The notes under the pieces: model-generated
Told to the model about the DNA's origin: nothing
The model's database searches: none
What the model saw: the letters and a program-made list of their open reading frames with translations, nothing else
Shown here: one piece after another, positions 1-6,029 of the stretch
Layout: each line of letters begins with the position of its first letter
Numbering within the stretch: the stretch's first letter is position 1
Program-made: the position numbers and the translations under genes
DNA from: Lachnospiraceae bacterium
GTDB taxonomy: Bacteria > Bacillota > Clostridia > Lachnospirales > Lachnospiraceae
Length of the DNA: 7,847 nt
NCBI GenBank assembly: GCA_017446125.1
Contig: JAFSRL010000296.1
Location: 1-7,847, forward strand
Reading direction: 5' to 3'

Positions 1-127
1 ACATGTGCTTCGTGCTCTTGTCCAGATACACGATGGAGCCTAAGATGGACTTCACCTCCGTGTTGACCTTGTCCAGAAGGCACTTTGTTTTCCCCTTACC
101 CTTTTTTCCTACAATCAATGAAACCAT
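1..127 (-). CDS. Small P-loop NTPase-like protein, N-terminal 42 residues (runs off left edge)
   Basis: An open frame starts at ATG 127-125 and is still open at the left edge. The 42 visible residues begin MVSLIVGKKGKGKTKCLLDK. Residues 7-14 (GKKGKGKT) fit a Walker A nucleotide-binding loop, G-x4-G-K-T, placed right after a hydrophobic beta strand (SLIV) as in P-loop NTPases. A lysine at position 8 also makes it resemble the deviant Walker A (KGGxGKT) of MinD/ParA proteins, but too little is visible to assign it there. A second strand follows near residues 31-35 (GSIVYL). The start is supported by AGGAGG nine bases upstream and a good promoter further up. From memory, similar short proteins are common in Lachnospiraceae and are often labelled ATP-binding or PilT-like without experimental support. 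Function unknown. It lies 56 nt downstream of the carboxypeptidase on the same strand, so operon read-through is possible as well as its own promoter. Confidence 0.8.
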   Translation of the reverse strand, partial: MVSLIVGKKGKGKTKCLLDKVNTEVKSILGSIVYLDKSTKHM

Positions 128-136
128 AGCAACATT

Positions 137-142
137 CCTCCT
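137..142 (-). promoter_or_regulatory. Ribosome binding site of the P-loop gene
   Basis: The minus strand reads AGGAGG here, a perfect Shine-Dalgarno core, with a 9-nt spacer to ATG 127. It fixes the start of a gene too short within the window to be recognised by length. Confidence 0.85.
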
Positions 143-153
143 AAAGAATTGTT

Positions 154-167
154 TCGTTGTTAAACGA
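154..167. repeat. 14-bp palindrome (5-bp arms) at the predicted transcription start
   Basis: The sequence is TCGTT, a 4-base spacer, then AACGA. It begins just downstream of the -10 box at 174-169 and covers the expected start site. That is a plausible operator position, or it could form a weak hairpin at the very 5' end of the mRNA. The arms are short enough that chance is a real alternative, and there is no U-tract to make it a terminator. Confidence 0.3.
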
Positions 168-168
168 C

Positions 169-196
169 ATTATAACATGAATTTTATATTTTTGAA
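169..196 (-). promoter_or_regulatory. Predicted extended -10 sigma-A promoter for the P-loop gene
   Basis: On the minus strand the -10 box is TATAAT (174-169), a perfect match, preceded by TG one base upstream (TGTTATAAT) as in extended -10 promoters. A 16-nt AT-rich spacer separates it from TTCAAA (196-191), which matches four of six -35 positions. The expected start site is near 162, giving a 5' leader of roughly 35 nt before ATG 127. The -35 box and part of the spacer lie inside the last codons of the carboxypeptidase gene. I saw no other perfect TATAAT box on the coding strand of this window. Confidence 0.6.
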
Positions 197-1149
197 AGCA
201 TCTGCGTCATTTCGTCATAGAGCGTATCATGGTCCTTTGCCCGCATGACCACCGCAATAAAGGGCTTTCCCTCCGCATTCTTGACGCTCACGATCAGGCA
301 GTGTCCCGCCGCGGTCGTCGTGCCGGTCTTTCCGCCCGCCATCACAACCGAATCCGGCAGCAATTCCGCATCCCGCAAAAACAGGTTCGTGTTGTTGACC
401 TCGATTTCCTTTTCCATCCCGTTTTCCGTTGTATAGGTCGTCGTGTAAGCGGGCATCCGGATGATCTCGACAAATTCCTGATACTGCAGGGCGGCATTGA
501 ACACCAGATACATGTCGTATACGGTCATGTAATGGTCCTGCGCATGCAGCCCGTGCGGGTTCTCAAAATGGGAGGAGGTCGCCCCCAGCATCAACGCCTC
601 GTTGTTCATCATCGTGACAAACTCGTTCACGCTGCCGGCGATGTTCTCCGCAATCATCAGCGCCACATCGTTCGCGGAATAAATGAGCAGAATATGCAGC
701 GCCTGGGACAGCGTCATCTTGTCGCCCTTCTTAATCCCGATAAGCTGGGCGCCGGATTCGGAGATGTTCACGTTCGCCGTCGCCGTAATGACCTGGTTCA
801 AATTCCCGTACTTCATCGCCACATAGGCGGTCATGACCTTCGTTAAGCTCGCGGGTGCAATCCGGTCAAACACCCCCTTCGCGTAGAGGGTTTTACTCTC
901 ATTCACATCAAAGAGCCCCGCGCAGCTTAAATCATCCAGGGTAACGCCCACTTCATCGACCTCTCCCGCCGCCACGCAAAGATTGGACGCGAACGACTGC
1001 GCCGTCCGCATCTGTGCCATGGGTTTTTGCATGGTAGCCTTGTATGGAAGTGCAATGGAAGAAGCGCCGCAGCCGGTCATACTCAGGGCGGTCGCTAAAA
1101 ACAATGCTGCCGCCGTGAAGCGCTTCTTAAACCGTTTTATACATTTCAC
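184..1149 (-). CDS. dacA: D-alanyl-D-alanine carboxypeptidase (peptidase S11, PBP5-like), predicted lipoprotein
   Basis: This 321-residue serine DD-carboxypeptidase removes the terminal D-Ala of pentapeptide stems outside the membrane. All three penicillin-binding motifs are present and correctly spaced: SLTK at 101-104 (nucleophile Ser101), SAN at 158-160 and KTG at 274-276, plus the family block NPHGLH at 197-202. The N-terminus has a basic stretch (KRFKKR), a hydrophobic core (about 12-24) and MTGC at 24-27. This resembles a lipobox, so Cys27 is probably lipidated. The protein ends about 45 residues after KTG, so it lacks the C-terminal beta domain and amphipathic anchor helix of E. coli PBP5; the lipid would replace that anchor. 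The start is GTG at 1149-1147, with GGAG 12 nt upstream. It overlaps the end of mgsA by 23 nt, suggesting coupled translation. The symbol dacA is by class; the exact paralogue is not certain. Confidence 0.9.
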   Translation of the reverse strand: MKCIKRFKKRFTAAALFLATALSMTGCGASSIALPYKATMQKPMAQMRTAQSFASNLCVAAGEVDEVGVTLDDLSCAGLFDVNESKTLYAKGVFDRIAPASLTKVMTAYVAMKYGNLNQVITATANVNISESGAQLIGIKKGDKMTLSQALHILLIYSANDVALMIAENIAGSVNEFVTMMNNEALMLGATSSHFENPHGLHAQDHYMTVYDMYLVFNAALQYQEFVEIIRMPAYTTTYTTENGMEKEIEVNNTNLFLRDAELLPDSVVMAGGKTGTTTAAGHCLIVSVKNAEGKPFIAVVMRAKDHDTLYDEMTQMLSKI

Positions 1150-1528
1150 GCCAGTCTAAATCTCCGCGGTCCAAAGCCCGCACCAAAATCTCCGCGCTTG
1201 CAAGGTTCGTCGCAAGCGGAATGTTGTATTTGTCACATAAAAGCATGATGTTGCCGGGATCCGGTTCATGCGATTTCGGAAACATGGGATCCCGCAAAAA
1301 AATCATGAGGTCGATTTCGTTTTGCTCGATGGATGCCGCAAGCTGCTGAACACCCCCCAAGTGTCCCGCAAGAAAGGTGTGCACCTTCAAATTGGTGACC
1401 TCTTCCACCAGCCGTCCGGTCGTCGCCGTTGCATGGATGTCATGCCGGCTCAAGATTCCGTGATAGGCAATGCAGAAGTTCTGCATCAGTTTTTTCTTCG
1501 CATCATGCGCGACCAGTGCGATGTTCAT
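1127..1528 (-). CDS. mgsA: Methylglyoxal synthase homologue lacking the catalytic Asp
   Basis: The 133-residue protein belongs to the methylglyoxal synthase family, whose active members convert dihydroxyacetone phosphate to methylglyoxal and phosphate in the cytoplasm. Aligned by eye to E. coli MgsA (152 residues), it keeps the VAHD block (His8, Asp9), Lys12, Thr34/Thr36/Thr37 of the phosphate loop, Asp80 (E. coli Asp91), His87 (His98) and Asp90 (Asp101), and the NIPLATN strand at 102-108. The signature GPMGGDQQ is changed to GHLGGVQQ (55-62): Val60 replaces Asp71, the proposed general base. Ser65 also becomes Ala54 and Gly46 becomes Ala35. The C-terminus is about 19 residues short overall, counting a missing N-terminal segment too, so the E. 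coli C-terminal Arg150 has no counterpart. The start ATG has GGAGGG 5 nt upstream. It follows rodA by 21 nt and overlaps the carboxypeptidase. The family call is firm; catalytic activity is doubtful. Confidence 0.9.
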   Translation of the reverse strand: MNIALVAHDAKKKLMQNFCIAYHGILSRHDIHATATTGRLVEEVTNLKVHTFLAGHLGGVQQLAASIEQNEIDLMIFLRDPMFPKSHEPDPGNIMLLCDKYNIPLATNLASAEILVRALDRGDLDWREMYKTV

Positions 1529-1533
1529 TGTAA

Positions 1534-1539
1534 CCCTCC
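1534..1539 (-). promoter_or_regulatory. Ribosome binding site of mgsA
   Basis: The minus strand reads GGAGGG, 5 nt before ATG 1528, in the 21-nt gap after the rodA stop. It is among the strongest sites in the operon, so mgsA should be translated well without needing coupling to rodA. Confidence 0.8.
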
Positions 1540-1549
1540 ATAAAACCCG

Positions 1550-2665
1550 TCAATACTTCCTGCTTTGCAGCCTGACGTTCAATACAAACCCGATCCCCAC
1601 GATCGCGCTGATCAAGGCCGTCAGACCGGATGAAACAAACGGCAGCGGGATGCCGGTATTGGGCATGACGCCGCAGGCAACCCCGATGTTCAAGAATCCC
1701 TGAAACCCGATCCATGCGCCCACACCCGATGCGATAAGGCGGCCCGCCATATCCCTTGCGCGGTACGCAATGATTAAGCATTTCACGCTGATGAGCAGCA
1801 CCAGCGCCACCACAATCACACTGCCGATAAACCCGAACTCCTCGCCAATGACGGTAAAGATAAAGTCCGTACGCGACTCGGAAATAAAACCCGCCTCAAG
1901 AACCGAATTGATTTCATTCGCCGCATATCCCTTGCCGTAAAGCTGTCCGGAACCGATGGCCATCATCGAATTGTTCGTCTGGTAGGCAATCGAGTTCGCA
2001 TACTGCTCCGGATAAATCCATGCCCTGATACGAAGCTGCTGGTAATCCTGCAAAAACGGATTCGTTCCGTTCAACGACGTATAGATGGTATACGCGGCTG
2101 CGGGGACGGAAACGGCAAGCGCCGTAACAACCAGCTTCCAATGAATTCCGGCAACAAACAGGATGGTGCAAAAGATCAATGCGATCATGACGCTCGTCGA
2201 CAGATCCGGCTGCAGCATGATCAGAACCAGGGGCGGAATCAAAAGCAAAAACAACACAAAAATCAATTTAAAGCTTTTGATCTTCGTTCTGTATTTCATG
2301 ATAAACTGCGCATAAAATAAAATCAAGAATAACTTTGCCGTCTCGGAGGGCTGGAAGGTGAACCCGAAGAGGTTGATCCAGCGCTGCGCGTTATGACTCT
2401 CATGTCCGGCAAGGATGACCCACAAAAGCAAAATGAGGTTGCCCGCATAGATGATCGGGTAGAACCTCGTTACGGTATGATAATCAAAAACGGAAACAAA
2501 GAGCATCACAACAAGACCTGCGGCAAACCCCACAATCTGCTTGTTCCGGGAGGCGATGTCTGCATTCCCGATTGCCAGGATGCCGAAGAGGGTCAGGCCG
2601 CAGACCAGTATGATCAAAAGCACATCATAATCCGTGATGCGGTATTTCTTTAACAGCTTCTTCAT
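1550..2665 (-). CDS. rodA: Peptidoglycan glycosyltransferase RodA (SEDS family)
   Basis: This 371-residue multi-pass membrane protein polymerises lipid II into glycan strands during side-wall growth and works as a pair with the class B PBP encoded just upstream. About ten hydrophobic segments are visible, starting near residues 15-33. SEDS landmarks include FQPSETAK at 104-111, LQPDLSTS at 151-158, ESRTDFIF at 263-270 followed by GEEFGFIG (274-281), and PNTGIPLPF at 335-343. By family alignment Asp267 in ESRTDFIF should correspond to the essential Asp of E. coli and B. subtilis RodA. The usual FISYG near the C-terminus reads FVSSG here (343-347). Length is normal for RodA. ATG 2665 lies only 3 nt after the mrdA stop, with just a weak GCGGA upstream, so translation is probably coupled to mrdA. 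FtsW or SpoVE are alternatives by family, but the elongasome context supports RodA. Confidence 0.95.
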   Translation of the reverse strand: MKKLLKKYRITDYDVLLIILVCGLTLFGILAIGNADIASRNKQIVGFAAGLVVMLFVSVFDYHTVTRFYPIIYAGNLILLLWVILAGHESHNAQRWINLFGFTFQPSETAKLFLILFYAQFIMKYRTKIKSFKLIFVLFLLLIPPLVLIMLQPDLSTSVMIALIFCTILFVAGIHWKLVVTALAVSVPAAAYTIYTSLNGTNPFLQDYQQLRIRAWIYPEQYANSIAYQTNNSMMAIGSGQLYGKGYAANEINSVLEAGFISESRTDFIFTVIGEEFGFIGSVIVVALVLLISVKCLIIAYRARDMAGRLIASGVGAWIGFQGFLNIGVACGVMPNTGIPLPFVSSGLTALISAIVGIGFVLNVRLQSRKY

Positions 2666-2668
2666 GGT

Positions 2669-5518
2669 TTAATCCGCGTTCACCGCCCCGCCCTGTAAGG
2701 TCGTTGCGGTACCCGTGATCAGCTCCTCCTCGTCCGTCAAATCAAAGTGATACGAGATGACATCTCTCGTAATCTGTGCCGCGTAGCTCGACGTATAGCC
2801 GTTCGCGATACGCGTCGCAATCGCAATCTCCGGCGCCTCGTAGGGCGCGTAGCACACAAAGACCGCGTGGTTGGCACGGTTTAGGTTTTCCTGCGCGGTA
2901 CCGGTCTTTCCGGCAACGGAAACACGCACGTCTTTGTAATAAGACTGGTTCTGTACCACCTGCCGCATACCGGACTGGATGGCGTTCCAATAAGAAACAT
3001 CCATGTCAATGGTGCCGCGCACCGCTGCGCTTCTCTCCTCTAAGAGATTGCCGCCGGGATCCGTAATCTTGTCAATTAAGGTTAAGTCATAGCAGGTGCC
3101 GCGGTTAGCGACCGTCGTCACATAACGCGCAAGCCCCACCGTTGTATACGCGTTCGAGCCCTGTCCGATTGCGCTTCGAACGGAGTCAATGTCGGAAAAC
3201 TGCGGCTCCTGTTCTTCAATCTCAATGCCGGATTTTTCCGTTAAGCCAAACATCGACGCGTACTGCTCAAGCTTCTCAAGACCAAGGTCGGAGGAATACC
3301 CGTCGCCGGTGACGCCTAAGTTATAGCCCACATTATAAAAGTAGACGTTACATGAATCCCGGATTGCGGTCGTGACGTTTTCGTTTCCGTGCCCGCCCGG
3401 ATAAATCCAGCACCTGGGCGGCTGTGAAAAGACATCAAACAGACCGTGACAACTGTAGACCGTATAAGGAGAAATGATTCCCTCCATCAGTCCCGCGGTC
3501 GCGGAAACCATCTTGAAGGTGGAGCCGGGCGCAATCCGCTGCTGCGTCGCGTAATTGATCAACGGTCTTGACTGATCGCGTCGCAGAGCCGCGAAGTACT
3601 CCGCATCGACGCCGTTCGCCATGCGGTTGTTGTCATAGCTCGGATACGAAACAAGGGCCAGCACATCCCCGGAATTGACATCCGTAATGACCATGGAGCC
3701 CGTGCAAGGATCTAAGTTCAACTGTGCGGGCGTAATGTCGAGGTTCGAGATGCGATTCACCATAAAGGTGTATGCGGAAACGGCACCGGCATTCAGCCGC
3801 TGCACCTCATCCTCCGCGACATGAATCTTACCCTGCTCAATCAAAAGCCTGCAGACCTGTGTGCCGGAAATCATGTTGTCATCCAGCATATACTTGTAAA
3901 GCATTTTGACAAACTCGGTGGACGCCTTCATCCCCTCAAACGAATACTCCATGATCCGCTCATAGATTTCATCCGCATTGGAATACTGGTCATCCATGTT
4001 GAGTCTTGCCACGTTCACCCAGTTCTGCCCGATGGCATATCTCAAAAACTCCGAAAGCGGTATCGTTTCATCCGTCGTCCAGGCGATGTAGGTTTCATCC
4101 GAAGGGTCGATTCGGTCACGCATTAAGATCCCGTCCGTATACAACATCTGCACAAGGAAGGTCTGGTAATTCTTGTATTCCAGGCTCAGCTTGTCGTAGG
4201 GCGTATGCGTTTGCGTCATCTCCTGCGTCAGGCGGTTGAAGACATCCGCCTCCTTGATGAGATACGTCTGATAAACGCTTTTTTCCGTTTCCTGTGCATC
4301 CTCCTCCTGGAAATGCGCAATGTCGATGACGTAGTTGTTGAAGAGCGCGTTGTAAACGTCGTAAATGGGAATGATCATGTCGGTTCCGCCGCCGCCGTTG
4401 TACTCCTTCACGTTTCTGATCTTTGCAACCAGAATACCGGCAAGCCGCTCCTCCATGATGTTGTAGGCCGCAATCTGTAAATCCTTATCAAGCGTGATAT
4501 AGACATCGTTTCCGGAAACGGATTTCACGACGTCGCTTCTGCTGATGACCTTACCGAGCTGGTCGACGTAAAGCGTTTCAGATCCCTTGGTGCCCTGCAG
4601 AATGGTCTCCATCGACTGCTCGATTCCCGCCTTGCCCACGGTGTCGTTCAAGTCATAATCCGGATTGATCTGACGCAGGGCTTCGAGCTCATCCGGGGAC
4701 ACCTTGCCGGTGTAGCCGATGATCTGGGAGAAGTACACGGCGTCCACATAGCGCCTTGCGGTCTGCTCCTCAATCGTAACGCCGGGAAGGTCCAACTGGT
4801 TCTCCATCACGTCCGCAACCGTCTGGTCGCAGACATTGTTCGCCACCGGAATCTCAAGATACTTCTGGTAGCTGTTCGCGCTCATGTTATAGCGGATGGT
4901 AATGAGCTTTAAGATTCTGTCCTTTTCATAGTTCATGCCCGGGACAAAGGTATCCCTGTCTTCGGGGTCCGTGTAGCCTCCAATGCCGTAGCGCACACAA
5001 AGGTCGTCAATCAATTCGGAGGGTGTCTTGATCTTTTCCTCGTATTTCAAATCCGTGATGTGCGTATGTCCGTATACGTCCGCGAGAAACCGCTCCTGCG
5101 CGGTATCCTCCAAAGTGAATTCATAATCATTGTCCGCATTGATTACCACGTTGAAGTCACTCACGACCTCGTCGTCGTTTTCTTCAATGATGTCAATCAA
5201 ACGGTTCAAGGTCGTGTTGATGGAAGCGTTTCTGGTTCTTCCCGTTTCAAACACGTCCTCGATCATGACGGAATTTGCAAGCTCGTTGTACGCCAGCAAA
5301 TGCCCGTTGCGGTCATAGATGTTGCCCCTTGTTCCGGGAATCCCCCGCTCCTTTCGGATTTTCAACTGGAAGGTGTTCTGGTAGGCTTCGCCCCGGACGA
5401 TCTGCAGCACAAACAGGCGGTGCACCAGGATTCCCGAAATCGCAACAAGCAATGCAATCAGGATGACAAACCGCGACGAGATGAACTTCCAGATGCGTTC
5501 CATGACAAAATTAAACAA
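2669..5518 (-). CDS. mrdA: Elongation-specific class B penicillin-binding protein PBP2, with a large insertion
   Basis: This DD-transpeptidase cross-links side-wall peptidoglycan as RodA's partner. Residues about 17-40 form a single membrane anchor. The dimerisation/pedestal part begins near RGNIYDRNG (64-72) and extends to about 330. The transpeptidase domain begins near GSMVITDVNSGDVLALVSYP (607-626) and carries STFK at 666-669 (nucleophile Ser666), SCN at 722-724 and KTG at 871-873, all intact. At 949 residues it is about 50% longer than E. coli PBP2 (633). The excess is mainly residues 356-603, between the DLQIA helix and the transpeptidase domain, plus an enlarged pedestal head (about 89-243). 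The annotated start is TTG 5518, overlapping mreD by 8 nt, with a purine-rich AGAAG just upstream. ATG 5503 (residue 6) is the alternative but has no ribosome binding site. The class is certain; the exact start is not. Confidence 0.95.
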   Translation of the reverse strand: MFNFVMERIWKFISSRFVILIALLVAISGILVHRLFVLQIVRGEAYQNTFQLKIRKERGIPGTRGNIYDRNGHLLAYNELANSVMIEDVFETGRTRNASINTTLNRLIDIIEENDDEVVSDFNVVINADNDYEFTLEDTAQERFLADVYGHTHITDLKYEEKIKTPSELIDDLCVRYGIGGYTDPEDRDTFVPGMNYEKDRILKLITIRYNMSANSYQKYLEIPVANNVCDQTVADVMENQLDLPGVTIEEQTARRYVDAVYFSQIIGYTGKVSPDELEALRQINPDYDLNDTVGKAGIEQSMETILQGTKGSETLYVDQLGKVISRSDVVKSVSGNDVYITLDKDLQIAAYNIMEERLAGILVAKIRNVKEYNGGGGTDMIIPIYDVYNALFNNYVIDIAHFQEEDAQETEKSVYQTYLIKEADVFNRLTQEMTQTHTPYDKLSLEYKNYQTFLVQMLYTDGILMRDRIDPSDETYIAWTTDETIPLSEFLRYAIGQNWVNVARLNMDDQYSNADEIYERIMEYSFEGMKASTEFVKMLYKYMLDDNMISGTQVCRLLIEQGKIHVAEDEVQRLNAGAVSAYTFMVNRISNLDITPAQLNLDPCTGSMVITDVNSGDVLALVSYPSYDNNRMANGVDAEYFAALRRDQSRPLINYATQQRIAPGSTFKMVSATAGLMEGIISPYTVYSCHGLFDVFSQPPRCWIYPGGHGNENVTTAIRDSCNVYFYNVGYNLGVTGDGYSSDLGLEKLEQYASMFGLTEKSGIEIEEQEPQFSDIDSVRSAIGQGSNAYTTVGLARYVTTVANRGTCYDLTLIDKITDPGGNLLEERSAAVRGTIDMDVSYWNAIQSGMRQVVQNQSYYKDVRVSVAGKTGTAQENLNRANHAVFVCYAPYEAPEIAIATRIANGYTSSYAAQITRDVISYHFDLTDEEELITGTATTLQGGAVNAD

Positions 5519-6029
5519 ACTTCTTCTCGCTCTTTCTTTCGATGATGTCTAACCGCGTGCTTAGCCGTAAAATCACGGGATAAACAATGAGCGCGGCAAC
5601 CAGTGTATAGACAAGCTCCGGCACGATGCGGTGCGTAAAATAATAACCAAAGGCAAACCGCGACCGGAACAAAAACATCAAAATATAACAGGCAACGCCG
5701 TATACAAAATCAGAGCCTGTCAACAGCATGATGGGCAGCGCGATGTTCTGCGCAAAAAAGCTTCTGTGAAACAGACCGTTCACAAACCCGATGTACAAAT
5801 ACAAAATCGCATAGAACCCAAGGAACGAGCCGAAAAAGATGTCGCACAAAAGTCCGCAGAAGAATCCGCAGGTCAACCCGTAGGATTCGCCGCTCATGAG
5901 TCCCGCGCTCACCACAAAAATTAAAATCAGGTTCGGCACGATGCCGCCCAGGGAAATCGCATGAAAGACGGTTGTCTGTAACACAAACAGACACAGAATC
6001 ATCAAAAAATAGACGAAGGCTTTCTTCAC
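5511..6029 (-). CDS. mreD: Rod shape-determining membrane protein MreD
   Basis: This is a 172-residue, very hydrophobic integral membrane protein of the elongasome, thought to link MreC and MreB to the membrane synthases. About five or six transmembrane segments can be seen, near residues 4-22, 30-45, 50-66, 68-86, 96-120 and 137-157. They are followed by a short basic tail (RLDIIERKSEKK) expected in the cytoplasm. Family-typical features are the GGIVPNLIL stretch (28-36) and the block with GLLCDIFFGSFLGF (59-72). The length is normal. The start is GTG 6029, overlapping the mreC stop by four bases (GTGA), with GGAGG 7 nt upstream inside mreC. The end overlaps mrdA by 8 nt. MreD sequences are poorly conserved, so the call rests on topology, these blocks and the position between mreC and mrdA. 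Confidence 0.93.
   Translation of the reverse strand: MKKAFVYFLMILCLFVLQTTVFHAISLGGIVPNLILIFVVSAGLMSGESYGLTCGFFCGLLCDIFFGSFLGFYAILYLYIGFVNGLFHRSFFAQNIALPIMLLTGSDFVYGVACYILMFLFRSRFAFGYYFTHRIVPELVYTLVAALIVYPVILRLSTRLDIIERKSEKKFV

Noticed and set aside
154..167. Rho-independent terminator after the carboxypeptidase gene
   Set aside because: The hairpin has only 5 base pairs, is not GC-rich and is not followed by a T-run on the minus strand. It lies downstream of a promoter and fits a start-site palindrome better.
229..846. 205-codon open frame on the plus strand
   Set aside because: It is antisense to the carboxypeptidase gene, and its product is rich in Arg and His with no domain, as expected for a complementary-strand shadow.
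1353..1358. Frameshift at the six-base G/C run in mgsA
   Set aside because: The reading frame is continuous and family-like on both sides of the run, with downstream residues such as Asp80, His87 and Asp90 in place, so no frameshift is present.
5060..5545. 161-codon open frame on the plus strand
   Set aside because: It is antisense to the 5' end of mrdA and crosses the mreD-mrdA junction. There is no domain and no credible ribosome binding site.
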